Shown here: piece after piece, positions 8,271 through 18,401 of the stretch
How positions within the stretch are numbered: the stretch's first letter is position 1
How the letters are laid out: each line of letters begins with the position of its first letter
Assembly (NCBI RefSeq): GCF_000380645.1
Contig: NZ_AQXZ01000011.1
Span: forward strand, 62,001 to 126,000
Length of the DNA stretch: 64,000 nucleotides
Origin: Smaragdicoccus niigatensis DSM 44881 = NBRC 103563
Lineage (GTDB): Bacteria; Actinomycetota; Actinomycetes; Mycobacteriales; Mycobacteriaceae
Reading direction: 5' to 3'
The notes under the pieces: model-generated
What the model saw: the letters and a program-made list of their open reading frames with translations, nothing else
Database searches by the model: none
Told to the model about the DNA's origin: nothing
Position numbers and translations under genes: made by a program

Positions 8271-10415
8271 TCAGCGCAGCGAGTCCGGAACGTTGAAACG
8301 CTCGCCGTACTTGGCTGCGAGCTCGTCGGCACGCTTGACGAAGGCAGCCTTGCCCTCACCGTTGTAGTTGGCGACGAACTGGTGGACACCACCGGTCCAG
8401 GCCGGGAAACCGATACCGAAGATCGAACCGATGTTGGCGTCGGCGGTGGTGGTCAGAACACCCTCGTCGAAGCACTTCTGGGTCTCGATGGCCTCGGCGA
8501 ACAGCATGCGGTCCTTGAGGTCCTCGAACGGAACGACGTCTTCGCGCGAGCTGTTGAAGGTCGTCCGCAGCTCGGGCCAGAAGCCCACGGCCTTGCCATC
8601 GACGTATTCGTAGAAGCCGGCGCCCTGGGCCTTGCCCTGACGACCGAACTCCTCGATCATGCGGTCGATGATGTCGCCCGTCTTCTTCGCCGCGTCGTTG
8701 ATGACGATGCCGGCTTCCTCAGCAGCTGCAGCGGTCTCCTTGAAGATCTTCTGCATGGTGCCGAAGTTCAGCTCGTCCGACAGCTTCAGCGGAGCAGCCG
8801 GGTAACCCGCCTGCAGACCGGCCTGCTCGATGGTCGCCGGGTCGACGCCCTCGCCGAGCGCCGCGATGGCCTCGTTGATGAACGTTCCGATGACGCGCGA
8901 GGTGAAGAATCCACGGCTGTCGTTGACGACGATCGGGGTCTTGCGGATGGCGAGCGTGTAGTCGAACACGCGAGCCAGCGCCTCGTCCGAGGTCTTCTCA
9001 CCACGGATGATCTCGACGAGCGGCATCTTGTCGACCGGCGAGAAGAAGTGGATACCGATGAAGTCTTCCTGACGCTTGACGCCCTCAGCGAGCATCGTGA
9101 TCGGCAGGGTCGAGGTGTTCGAACCGAGCAGTGCGTCGGCGTCGACGATGTCCTCGATCTCCTGGAAGACCGCGTTCTTCAGCGACGGCTTCTCGAAGAC
9201 GGCCTCGATGACGAAGTCGACACCCGCGAAGTCGGCCGCGTCAGCGGTCGGCGTGATGAGGTCGAGCAGCGCCTTCGACTTCTCCTCGGTGGTCTTGCCA
9301 CGCGAGAGAGCCTTGGCCTCGAGGGCCTCCGAGTACGCCTTGCCCTTGTTGGCAGCCTCGATGGTGACGTCCTTGAGGACGACCGGGATGCCCGCCTTGG
9401 CGGAGACGTACGCGATGCCCGCGCCCATCATGCCCGCGCCGATGACACCGATCTTCTTGATCTCACGCTTCGGAACGTCCTTCGGACGCGAACCGCCGTT
9501 GTTGATCGCCTGAAGGTCGAAGAAGAACGCCTGAATCATGTTCTTCGAGACCGGGCCGGTCAGCAGCGAGACGAAGTAGCGCGACTCGATGAGCGAAGCA
9601 CTGTCGAAGTCGACCTGCGCACCCTCGATGACGGCCGACATGATGGCGCGCGGCGCCGGCATGTTGGTGCCCTTGATCTGCTTGCGCAGGTTGGCCGGGA
9701 AAGCCGGGAGGTTGGCGGCGAGAGCCGGGGTCGACGGGGTGCCGCCCGGGATCTTGTAGCCCTTGACGTCCCACGGCTGAACACCCTTGTCCGGGTTGGC
9801 CTTGATCCAGGCCTTCGCGGCCGGGACGAGTTCCTCGACGGTGCCGACGAGCTCGTTGACGAGGCCGATCTCCTTGGCCTTGGCCGGAACATTCTGCTGG
9901 CCCTGGAGCAGGACCTGCATGAGTGCGTTCTGAATACCGAACATGCGAACCGAGCGAGTGACACCGCCACCGGCCGGGAGCAGACCCAGGGTCACTTCCG
10001 GAAGACCGATCTTGCTGCCCTTGACGTCGGCAGCGATGCGGTAGTGACACGCGAGTGCGATCTCGAGTCCACCACCGAGAGCGGCACCGTTGATCGCGGC
10101 GACGACCGGCTTGCCCAGGAGTTCGAGGCGGCGCAGCGGGCCCTTGACGTCGTTGAGCAGGTCCATGACGGCCTGCGCGTCGTTCGGGCCGACCTGCATC
10201 ATGTTCTTGAGGTCGCCACCGGCAAAGAAGGTCTTCTTGCCCGAGGTGATGACAACACCGGTGATGCTGTCCTTCTCGGCCTCGAGACGGTCGACCGTCT
10301 CCTTCATCGAGGCGGTGTAGGCCTCGTTCATGGTGTTCGCGCCCTGGCTCGGGTCGTCGATCGTCAGGGTGACGATGCCGTCGGCGTCCTGGTCCCAGTT
10401 AATGATGTTCGTCAT
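8271..10415 (-). CDS. fadB: Fatty-acid oxidation complex alpha subunit (enoyl-CoA hydratase / 3-hydroxyacyl-CoA dehydrogenase)
   Basis: Bifunctional beta-oxidation enzyme: hydrates trans-2-enoyl-CoA, then oxidises the L-3-hydroxyacyl-CoA with NAD. The 714-aa protein has an N-terminal crotonase domain (about 15-200, oxyanion segments FFAGGDLKNM and ALGGGLEIAL) and a C-terminal dehydrogenase with Rossmann motif GVIGAGMMGAGIAY and the FFSPVDKMPLVEII segment. Length matches the actinobacterial FadB (Rv0860 type). The start at 10415 (MTNIIN) follows an AGGAG ribosome site. The reading frame is open further upstream but there it lacks support. It lies 23 bp after fadA, so the two form one operon and probably one alpha/beta complex. 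Confidence 0.96.
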   Translation of the reverse strand: MTNIINWDQDADGIVTLTIDDPSQGANTMNEAYTASMKETVDRLEAEKDSITGVVITSGKKTFFAGGDLKNMMQVGPNDAQAVMDLLNDVKGPLRRLELLGKPVVAAINGAALGGGLEIALACHYRIAADVKGSKIGLPEVTLGLLPAGGGVTRSVRMFGIQNALMQVLLQGQQNVPAKAKEIGLVNELVGTVEELVPAAKAWIKANPDKGVQPWDVKGYKIPGGTPSTPALAANLPAFPANLRKQIKGTNMPAPRAIMSAVIEGAQVDFDSASLIESRYFVSLLTGPVSKNMIQAFFFDLQAINNGGSRPKDVPKREIKKIGVIGAGMMGAGIAYVSAKAGIPVVLKDVTIEAANKGKAYSEALEAKALSRGKTTEEKSKALLDLITPTADAADFAGVDFVIEAVFEKPSLKNAVFQEIEDIVDADALLGSNTSTLPITMLAEGVKRQEDFIGIHFFSPVDKMPLVEIIRGEKTSDEALARVFDYTLAIRKTPIVVNDSRGFFTSRVIGTFINEAIAALGEGVDPATIEQAGLQAGYPAAPLKLSDELNFGTMQKIFKETAAAAEEAGIVINDAAKKTGDIIDRMIEEFGRQGKAQGAGFYEYVDGKAVGFWPELRTTFNSSREDVVPFEDLKDRMLFAEAIETQKCFDEGVLTTTADANIGSIFGIGFPAWTGGVHQFVANYNGEGKAAFVKRADELAAKYGERFNVPDSLR

Positions 10416-10438
10416 TTGTCTGATTTCTCCTGGAGGTC

Positions 10439-11650
<1,212 letters not shown>

Positions 11651-11747
11651 TTCGATGTGTTCCTTCCATGTTTGCGGCACCAAGTACCGCATTGATCCAC
11701 CCGATCCCCGAGTCGGTCACAGCCAGCAAGCTATTTCCGGAAGGATC

Positions 11748-11845
11748 GCGCTAGGCACTCTCACACTAACCCTGTCAAATCCGGCTGGATATCGGGGGTC
11801 GTCTGTGCGCTACCACAGCGTACGCAAAGTTTAGGCAGATGCCTA
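11748..11845 (-). promoter_or_regulatory. fadAB upstream region: -35-like box and 14-bp palindrome
   Basis: On the minus strand TTGACA occurs at 11778-11773, correctly oriented for fadA but with only a weak -10 candidate (CCTAGC, 11755-11750). Further upstream the palindrome TAGGCA-GA-TGCCTA (11832-11845) could bind a regulator of beta-oxidation. Both assignments rest on sequence shape only. No gene is seen between 11651 and 11886. Confidence 0.35.
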
Positions 11846-11886
11846 CAGTAAGTGCCATCACACTTGGCTCACCCCGGTTGACCAGG

Positions 11887-13266
11887 TCAAACCGCGCGCA
11901 TTCGGCGTCGGGCTCCGATCCGCTGCAGTTCGCCGAGTGCCTCGACGATCCCGTCGGTGATGCGATGTACGCCGGGGACCCGGTTCGTCGCGGCCGCGAC
12001 ACCGAACGTCATCTGGTCGCCGTGGCCGATGCAGGTCATGTTCATCGGGCTGTTGTGCATCGGGATCGAGATCGGGATGAGCGCGTCGAGCCTGGCGCCG
12101 TTGAGATAGAGCTGCTCGCGTGGGCCCGGCACGTTCGAGACGACGACACCGAACGCGGCGGGGACGAACGCGCCGAAGCCCAAGGCCATGGTCGCGATCA
12201 TCGGCCCGTTCGCGACGAACGTCTGCAGCGACAACGCACCCTCGGACAATCGCGACAGCTGTGCCTTGCTCGCGGAGTTCGACGCCGCCACGGCGTCCAG
12301 CCGCTCCTCGGCGTTGGCGATCTCAGTCGCCAGATCGACAGTAAGGAACGCGAATGCCGATCCCGGCCGCTCGTCGTCCTCGCCGCGGATGTTGAACGGC
12401 GCACCGGCCGTTAGCGGAGCCTCCGGCAGAGCATCGCGATCGAGGAGGTAGGACCGCAATCCCGAACCGCACAGGTAAAGCACGAGATCGCTTACAGTGC
12501 AATCGAAGTCGGCGGCAACCGCCTTCAGGTCGGCGATGCCGAACTGGCAGTAGCTGATGCTTCGACCGTGGGAAACGCGCCCGTGCCACATCGTCTTCGG
12601 CGAGCTGTACGGGGAGGCGAGCGCGTTGCCGTCGAATGATCCGCGGGCCAATTCGAGGACTGTGCGCGTCAATTCATAAGCCGTGCGGGCTGATGCCTTC
12701 ACCGCGCCGGTGAGTGCCGCGCGCCGAGGCGAGGGTGGTCGACTCTCCGGCCCGACGGTGTACATCGCCGGACGGTTGCGCGCGGCCGGATCTGGGGACA
12801 GCCACCGCAGAAGCCGTCGCATGCCGGTAACGCCGTCCAGAACCGAGTGATGAACCTTGAAGAAGACGGCAAACTGCCTCTCGGCGAGCCCGTCGATGAG
12901 GTGCAGCTCCCACAACGGGTGGTTCGGATCCAAGCTCTGGTCGTGGATCTCACCGACGAGAACGTTGAGCTCACGCTCCCCACCCGGCCGGGAAATCTGG
13001 TGCAGACGGACGTGGTGATCGACGTCGATCTCGCTCACCTCCCGCATGAGCGGGAATTGCCGCAGACTCGGAAAGGCCGGCTTGAGGTTGTACGGCGAGG
13101 CCGGCACAGTCTGCTCACGCATCTGATCACGAAGGTCGGCAACGAAGTCGTCCCCGGCGTCGTCGGGCAGCGTGTAGACCATCATCACTGCGATATGCCA
13201 GGGCATTTCATCGCGATCGACGAGCATGAACGCCGCGTCGAGTGGCGTCACCGACTTGAGGGTCAT
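11887..13266 (-). CDS. Wax ester synthase / diacylglycerol acyltransferase (WS/DGAT)
   Basis: Transfers acyl groups from acyl-CoA to fatty alcohols or diacylglycerol to make storage wax esters or triacylglycerol. The catalytic HHxxxDG motif is intact (HHSVLDG, about residue 137). The N-terminal TPLDAAFMLVD and C-terminal SNVPGPREQLYLNGARL segments are family hallmarks. I used the ATG at 13266, giving 459 aa, the usual length, because it overlaps the SDR stop by four bases (ATGA). The open frame continues upstream through the SDR gene without support. It is the last gene of the five-gene oxygenase operon, so it may esterify the alcohol or acid product of that pathway. Confidence 0.94.
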   Translation of the reverse strand: MTLKSVTPLDAAFMLVDRDEMPWHIAVMMVYTLPDDAGDDFVADLRDQMREQTVPASPYNLKPAFPSLRQFPLMREVSEIDVDHHVRLHQISRPGGERELNVLVGEIHDQSLDPNHPLWELHLIDGLAERQFAVFFKVHHSVLDGVTGMRRLLRWLSPDPAARNRPAMYTVGPESRPPSPRRAALTGAVKASARTAYELTRTVLELARGSFDGNALASPYSSPKTMWHGRVSHGRSISYCQFGIADLKAVAADFDCTVSDLVLYLCGSGLRSYLLDRDALPEAPLTAGAPFNIRGEDDERPGSAFAFLTVDLATEIANAEERLDAVAASNSASKAQLSRLSEGALSLQTFVANGPMIATMALGFGAFVPAAFGVVVSNVPGPREQLYLNGARLDALIPISIPMHNSPMNMTCIGHGDQMTFGVAAATNRVPGVHRITDGIVEALGELQRIGARRRMRAV

Positions 13267-14144
13267 TTGCCGCCCCGTTCCTCGACCCGCTTCAGCAACG
13301 AATGGACACGCTTGTCCCGGGTCAGCTGGCTGTCGAGAAACACGTTGATGAGGCCGCGGAACAGCGCGTATGGCTCCCACCCGCTGGGCGCGATGGTGCG
13401 TGCTGCGCGGCGGCCGATGCCATCGGCGATCGTCTTGGCAGCCTCTTCCGCACTGATCCGGATGTTGAGCGGCCACGGCAGCATTCCACCGATTTCGTGA
13501 CCCAGCTCGTCTTCGTCGAGAGTTCCGCGAGCCATCGCAGTTTCGACGATGCCGAAGTACGCGACGCCGGCCGAGGCGCCGTGCGGTGCCAATTCGACCC
13601 GCAGCGAACGGCCAAGCTGCTCAACTGCAGCCTTGCTGATCATGTACGGCGCGCCACCCATGCCGGGCGCGAATGCGGCGCACGACGAAACCACAACGAC
13701 ATGCCCCTGAGCAGCGATGATGCTGTCCAGTGCAGGGTGGATGGTGTTGAACACCCCGGTCAGGTTGACGTCCATGACGCGGTCGAATGCGGTGCCATCC
13801 ATCGTCCGAAGCGTGGCTGGCTTCGGGACGATGCCTGCGTTGGCCACGACGATGTCGAGTCCGCCGAAGACCTCGATGGTCTGCAGGACGGCCTTCTCCA
13901 TGGCATCCCGATCGGCCACGCTGGCGGCGATTGCCACGGCGCGATCGCCCAGGTCATTGGCGGCTTTGTCGGCCGCTTCCCCGTCGAGGTCGACGATCGC
14001 GACGGCGGCACCGCGGCTGTGCAGCAGCTTGGCGAGTTCAAGTCCGATGCCCTGGGCCGCGCCGGTGATGAGCACAACCTTGTCGTTGACGTCGTAGGAC
14101 TGGCCAAGCAGCAGGCTCAGTGGGTTCAGTTGCGTAATGTCCAT
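13263..14144 (-). CDS. Short-chain dehydrogenase/reductase
   Basis: NAD(P)-dependent alcohol/ketone oxidoreductase, 293 aa. The cofactor motif TGAAQGIG lies near residue 28, NAG follows in VANAGI, and the catalytic Ser...YxxxK is visible as SSC...YMISK. Acidic residues after the second strand (VDLDG) suggest NAD(H) preference. It overlaps the monooxygenase gene by one base (TGATG) and the WS/DGAT gene by four. In context it could interconvert the alcohol and ketone forms of the oxygenase substrate. Confidence 0.93.
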   Translation of the reverse strand: MDITQLNPLSLLLGQSYDVNDKVVLITGAAQGIGLELAKLLHSRGAAVAIVDLDGEAADKAANDLGDRAVAIAASVADRDAMEKAVLQTIEVFGGLDIVVANAGIVPKPATLRTMDGTAFDRVMDVNLTGVFNTIHPALDSIIAAQGHVVVVSSCAAFAPGMGGAPYMISKAAVEQLGRSLRVELAPHGASAGVAYFGIVETAMARGTLDEDELGHEIGGMLPWPLNIRISAEEAAKTIADGIGRRAARTIAPSGWEPYALFRGLINVFLDSQLTRDKRVHSLLKRVEERGGK

Positions 14145-15601
14145 CAGACCGTCACCTCGTAGGAATGGGCATCGAACTTGGCTGTGCGACGGCGGTATTC
14201 GAAGCTCCAGTTGGGGTAGAGCCCGGCGTTCTCGCCGCTGTCGGTGGTGTAGTAGCTCTTGCAGCCACCCTTGAGCCAGACCGTGTCGCGACTCCTCGTT
14301 TCCATCTCTTCGAGGAAGGCATCCTGGACCTCAGGACGAACTTCGACCCGGCGGAAACCCTTTGTGCGAGCGGTCTTGAGTGCATCGACGATGTAGGCGA
14401 TCTGCGACTCGATCATGAAGATGGCGGACTGGTTTCCCGCTGCCCCGAACGGTCCGAGCGTGCAGAAGAAGTTGGGGAATCCGGCCAGGGTCGCGCCGAG
14501 GTAGGTCTGTGGCTGCTTGCGGTACAGCTCTCCCATCGAGAGCCCTTCCCGTCCGACGTAATGATCGAATGCGGTCGGAATCGAGGTGAATCCCGTGCCG
14601 TAGATGATCGTGTCGATGTGGTGTTCAACACCGGCGCGATCGACGATCGAGTGGGCACGAACTTCGGCGATTCCGTCGGTGACGACCGAGACATTCGGCT
14701 TGCCGAGAGCGGGCAGGTAGGCGTCGGAGAAGATCGCGCGTTTGCATCCGATGATGTAGTCGGGGGTCAGCTTCCTGCGCAGCTCCGGGTCCCGCACTTG
14801 GCGTAGCAGCTGGAACCGGCCCATCGACTCGTAGATGTGGCGGAAGCGCCGATCGACGAAGTTCATGAGTCCGAACGCTTCGATCGCGCCGTACCAGCCG
14901 GAGCGCACTGCCCGCTGAACGAGCGGGACGTTGCGCAGCACCGACTTCTCAATGCCGAGCGTGCGGCGGTCCATGCGCGGGACGATCCACGGCGCGGAAC
15001 GCTGAAACACCGTGAGGTGATGGACGTCCGGCTGAATCTCGGGAACGAACTGCACAGCTGAGGCGCCCGTGCCGATGACGGCAACGCGCTCGGCGGTCAA
15101 GTCGTGTTCATGATCCCAGTGCAGCGAGTGGAAGGTCTTGCCTTGGAAGTTCTCGATGCCCGGCACGTTCGGGTACTTCGCGTCGGCGAAGATCCCGGTC
15201 GCCGAGATCAGGAAGTTCGCGGTCATCGCACCCTGGGAGGTCTCGATGCGCCACCGCGACGCTTCGTCATCCCAGCGTGCGCCCTCGAGTGTCGTGTTGA
15301 ACCGGATGTGGCGCAGCACGTCGAACTTGGTTGCGACACCGCGGATGTACTCGAGGATTTCCTTCTGCGGCGCATAGGTGTGCGACCAGTCCGGATTCGG
15401 CGCGAAGGAGTAGCAGTACAGGTGTGAGGGAACGTCGCAGGCTGCACCAGGGTAAGTGTTCGCACTCCAGGTGCCGCCGAGGTCGTTCGATCGCTCGAGA
15501 ACGGCAATGTCGTCGAAACCGGCTTCCTGCAGCTTGATGGCCAGTCCGATTCCGCCGAATCCGGCGCCGACGATGACGGCGTGTTTGTGTTCGATGTTCA
15601 T
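14144..15601 (-). CDS. Flavin-containing monooxygenase, Baeyer-Villiger type
   Basis: FAD- and NADPH-dependent monooxygenase, 485 aa, likely inserting oxygen next to a ketone to give an ester or lactone. The FAD Rossmann motif VGAGFGGIG lies near residue 11, the type I Baeyer-Villiger fingerprint FxGxxxHxxxW(D) is exact (FQGKTFHSLHWD, near 153-164), and the NADPH motif GTGASAVQ follows. Start ATG at 15601. It belongs to the operon with the SDR, reductase and di-iron protein. The closest relatives I can recall are the Rv3049c-like flavoproteins rather than EthA, but this is a recollection, not a search. Confidence 0.93.
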   Translation of the reverse strand: MNIEHKHAVIVGAGFGGIGLAIKLQEAGFDDIAVLERSNDLGGTWSANTYPGAACDVPSHLYCYSFAPNPDWSHTYAPQKEILEYIRGVATKFDVLRHIRFNTTLEGARWDDEASRWRIETSQGAMTANFLISATGIFADAKYPNVPGIENFQGKTFHSLHWDHEHDLTAERVAVIGTGASAVQFVPEIQPDVHHLTVFQRSAPWIVPRMDRRTLGIEKSVLRNVPLVQRAVRSGWYGAIEAFGLMNFVDRRFRHIYESMGRFQLLRQVRDPELRRKLTPDYIIGCKRAIFSDAYLPALGKPNVSVVTDGIAEVRAHSIVDRAGVEHHIDTIIYGTGFTSIPTAFDHYVGREGLSMGELYRKQPQTYLGATLAGFPNFFCTLGPFGAAGNQSAIFMIESQIAYIVDALKTARTKGFRRVEVRPEVQDAFLEEMETRSRDTVWLKGGCKSYYTTDSGENAGLYPNWSFEYRRRTAKFDAHSYEVTV

Positions 15602-15639
15602 GAGATTTGTACCTATTTCTGAGTTCAGAGGTCGACTGG

Positions 15640-16698
15640 TCAGAGATCGACGACGAGCGAGTCACCGCACGCGCGCGAGACGCACGTGAGCATCTGGCTG
15701 TCGCGCTCGGAGTCGAGGAGTCTCTTGTCGCGGTGGTCGACCTGGCCAGCGAGGACGGACACCTTGCAGGTGCCGCAGAAGCCCTGCTGGCAGGAGTAGA
15801 CGACGTCCGGAATCTGTCGCTTGATCGCCGCCAGAGCGGTCTCGTCGGCCCCCACGCGAATGGTTTTGCCGGTCTTGGCCAGCGTCAGATCGAATTCCTT
15901 GCCGTCGACGACCGGCGGTGCCGAGAAGCGCTCGATGTGCAGGGAACCAGTGGGGTTCGCCTGGAACGCAATTCGCTGTGTCGCGGTGAGCACCGGGATC
16001 GGGCCGCAGACGTACATCGCGGAGCCAGGTTCGGCGCCAGCGAGCAACTGCTCGAGGTCCGGAACACCGTTTTCCTCGTCGGTACGAATCTCGACATTCC
16101 CCGCGAGTGCTTCGAGCTCATCGAGGAACGGCATGGTCTCGCGGGAGCGACCGAGGTAGACCATCTTCCACTGTGCGCCAGCAGCCGCCGCGGCTTTCAC
16201 CATCGGCAGGATCGGCGTGATCCCGATACCGCCGGCAATGAAGTGGTACGACGGCGCCTCCACGAACGTGAAGGCGTTGCGCGGGCCGCGGACGCGGATT
16301 TCGTCGCCGACCTTCAGGCCCTCGTGGACCTCCAGCGAGCCGCCGCCACCGTCGGCGATGCGACGCACGGCAATCCGATACCGCGTCCGGTCCGCAGGGT
16401 TGCCGCACAGCGAGTATTGACGCTGCTTTCCCGAGGGGAGAAAAAGGTCGATATGCGAGCCTGGCCGCCAGGCGGGCAGGATGCAGTTCTGTGAGTCCCG
16501 AAGCGTCAGGCTGACGACATCGTCCGCCTCTCGTTCGACCCGGGTGACAACCAGGTCGAGGTCGAAGCCGCTGTGCCGCAACGGCTTCGGACGGGAAAAG
16601 ATCGAGGCGGTCGGTCCGGCGACGAATACCTTCTTATAGGCGTCCATGACGGTTCCCAGGACCCGCAACGATGCGGGGGCGTTGACTTCGTTGTCCAC
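15640..16698 (-). CDS. Phthalate-dioxygenase-reductase-type oxidoreductase (flavin plus [2Fe-2S])
   Basis: Electron-transfer protein that passes electrons from NAD(P)H via flavin to a plant-type [2Fe-2S] centre. From the N-terminus: about 50 residues of unassigned leader; a flavin-binding barrel with RQYSLCGNP; the nucleotide-binding domain (AGGIGITPIL, YVCGP); a C-terminal ferredoxin domain with cysteines in CQQGFCGTC and a fourth in MLTC. Domain order flavin-NAD-FeS marks the PDR/VanB class. It starts at GTG 16698 and stands between the di-iron protein and the Baeyer-Villiger enzyme. The latter uses NADPH directly, so the likelier electron acceptor is the di-iron protein. Confidence 0.93.
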   Translation of the reverse strand: MDNEVNAPASLRVLGTVMDAYKKVFVAGPTASIFSRPKPLRHSGFDLDLVVTRVEREADDVVSLTLRDSQNCILPAWRPGSHIDLFLPSGKQRQYSLCGNPADRTRYRIAVRRIADGGGGSLEVHEGLKVGDEIRVRGPRNAFTFVEAPSYHFIAGGIGITPILPMVKAAAAAGAQWKMVYLGRSRETMPFLDELEALAGNVEIRTDEENGVPDLEQLLAGAEPGSAMYVCGPIPVLTATQRIAFQANPTGSLHIERFSAPPVVDGKEFDLTLAKTGKTIRVGADETALAAIKRQIPDVVYSCQQGFCGTCKVSVLAGQVDHRDKRLLDSERDSQMLTCVSRACGDSLVVDL

Positions 16699-16710
16699 GG
16701 TGAGAATTCC

Positions 16711-17631
16711 TTATTGACCTTCTGCCCGCGGAGCGGGCGAGTGGCCGCTAGCGCGGGCGGCCGGCGAATGGGCGAGGTACCGCAGCGCGGTGTCCATCGA
16801 ACCCAGCTGCGAGGGATGGAACTTCGGATTCAGGTAGCGGGGCATCTCGGTGAAGAACACGGTGAACTTCGGGATGACACCCCGAACGGTCGCGCTGACG
16901 AACTGCCACGGCCAGTTGCGGCCCTTGTCCTGCGACGGGTCCTTCTGGAACAGGTACGCGGTCGAAATGATGAACAGCGGAAGGAGCGTCGCCGTAGCGA
17001 GCACTGCGGTGCGCGCGCGACGGGCGTAACTGCCGTCCAGGTACATGTACGCGTCGTAGACGACGCTGCGATGTTCGACTTCTTCGGCGCCGTGCCAGCG
17101 GACCAGGTCCAGCATGGTCGGGTGCATGCCGACTTCTTCGAGAATGTCGGCGTTGAGCAGCCATTCGCCGAGAACAGCGGTGAAGTGCTCCATACCCGCG
17201 AAGAGGCCGAGGCGTTCCTTGAGCCACTCTTCCTTGGCGCGGCCCGTGAGGCCGTGGTCGCCGAGGATGCGGTCTACGAGCCAGGCAACCTTGTTGACGT
17301 AGCCCTCAGCGTCGAGGCCAATGGACTGGAGATGCTTGCGGGCGCCTTCGTGGCTGTTCGCGTGCATCGTCTCCTGGCCGACAAAGCCCTGAACTTCCTC
17401 GCGTAGGCGTTCGTCCTTGATGTAAGGCAGCGCCTCCGAGAGAGCCTGCGCCATGGCGCGCTCACCTTCCGGCAGGACCAGATGCATCACATTCACGATG
17501 TGCGTCGCGAGGACTTCACCAGGGATGTAGTGCATCCGCACCGAATCGAACGAGAAGCTGACGTCGCGAGCATTGATCGCATGGGCTTCTTCGCTGTAGG
17601 TGCGCTTCTTTGCGTCTACCGGTTCGTTCAT
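16711..17631 (-). CDS. Ferritin-like di-iron family protein (annotated elsewhere as metal-dependent hydrolase, PF10118 type)
   Basis: The 306-aa protein resembles the family usually labelled 'predicted metal-dependent hydrolase'. The visible metal motifs follow the di-iron four-helix pattern instead: E57 in PEGER, E87xxH90 in QETMH, E148 in GMEH (or E156 in GEW), and E184xxH187 in EEVEH. A hydrophobic segment near 208-227 suggests membrane association. The start at 17631 (MNEPVD) was chosen because the frame further upstream runs into the operator region. It is the first gene of the operon and is directly followed by a PDR-type reductase, so an oxygenase or desaturase role is plausible but unproven. 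Confidence 0.82.
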   Translation of the reverse strand: MNEPVDAKKRTYSEEAHAINARDVSFSFDSVRMHYIPGEVLATHIVNVMHLVLPEGERAMAQALSEALPYIKDERLREEVQGFVGQETMHANSHEGARKHLQSIGLDAEGYVNKVAWLVDRILGDHGLTGRAKEEWLKERLGLFAGMEHFTAVLGEWLLNADILEEVGMHPTMLDLVRWHGAEEVEHRSVVYDAYMYLDGSYARRARTAVLATATLLPLFIISTAYLFQKDPSQDKGRNWPWQFVSATVRGVIPKFTVFFTEMPRYLNPKFHPSQLGSMDTALRYLAHSPAARASGHSPAPRAEGQ

Positions 17632-17647
17632 ACATCGACTGTACAAC

Positions 17648-17698
17648 GCAACAAATATGATTGCAATGTTGCAGCAACATTTGCTATCGATATGTTGC
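17648..17698. promoter_or_regulatory. Compound dyad operator between tetR and the oxygenase operon
   Basis: The palindrome AATGTTGC-A-GCAACATT (17665-17681) is flanked symmetrically by GCAACA (17648-17653) and TGTTGC (17693-17698), so four TGTTGC half-sites share a centre at 17673. It can also be read as two tandem copies of GCAACA-N13-TGTTGC offset by 26 bp. The position between the divergent starts at 17631 and 17717 makes it the probable binding site of the adjacent TetR protein. Confidence 0.75.
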
Positions 17699-17704
17699 AC
17701 GGCT

Positions 17705-17710
17705 TACTCT
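17705..17710 (+). promoter_or_regulatory. -10 hexamer TACTCT, leaderless promoter of tetR
   Basis: TANNNT hexamer 6 nt before the ATG at 17717 and 7 nt beyond the dyad operator, so bound repressor would block it. Confidence 0.5.
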
Positions 17711-17716
17711 TGGTAG

Positions 17717-18316
17717 ATGCTCGAGGTATCCGAAACCAACGCAGTCGACACCGTCGAAGCGCGCATCCTCGACGCCGCTCTGGTGCAGTTCGAGAAGGTC
17801 GGGTTCCGAAAGACGACGATCGAAGACATCGCCCGCCAGGCCGGCGTCGACCGGGTGACGGTCTACCGCCGCATCGGGTCGCGCGATGACGTGGTCCAAG
17901 CAGTGGTGAGCCGCGAAGTCGCCGCCACACTGGCCGAACTCGATGAGCTACCCGCCAAGCACGACAACATCGACGACCTAATCGCCGACATCTTCGTCAC
18001 CATCATCGTCAAATGGCGCAACCACGCTCTGGTTCAACGGATGCTCGTTCTCGAGCCGGAACGACTGGTCACCAAACTCACGATCGACGGCGAGCTGACC
18101 TTCACGATGTCCGTGGCGGCGACGGCGAGCGCCCTGCGCCGAGCCGTCTCCAGCGGGCTCGTCCCCGAACCGACAGACCTCGAAACCCGCGCGGAGCTCG
18201 TCTGTCGCGTCGTCCACTCGATGATTCTGGCGCCGTACGGACAGCTCCGGAACGCTGACGAACAACACCTCGACGCTTTCGCCCGGAAGTTCCTGGTACC
18301 GATCGTCACTGGTTAA
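17717..18316 (+). CDS. TetR family repressor of the divergent oxygenase operon
   Basis: A 199-aa regulator with an N-terminal helix-turn-helix (about residues 15-62: ILDAALVQFEKVGFRKTTI, then the recognition helix region DRVTVYRRIGSRDDV). The C-terminal ligand domain is diverse and the inducer cannot be read from it. Its start is 86 bp from that of the di-iron protein on the other strand, with the compound dyad operator between, so it most likely represses both itself and the five-gene operon. The inducer may be the operon's substrate or an acyl-CoA derived from it (inference). Confidence 0.92.
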   Translation: MLEVSETNAVDTVEARILDAALVQFEKVGFRKTTIEDIARQAGVDRVTVYRRIGSRDDVVQAVVSREVAATLAELDELPAKHDNIDDLIADIFVTIIVKWRNHALVQRMLVLEPERLVTKLTIDGELTFTMSVAATASALRRAVSSGLVPEPTDLETRAELVCRVVHSMILAPYGQLRNADEQHLDAFARKFLVPIVTG

Positions 18317-18401
18317 CCGTTTGCAGTCACCCGCCCGCAGTTGTCTTGACTAGGATGGGCAGAGCGCAGAACTCCCGCGCGACCGACGGCCAGGAGGTGC
18401 C

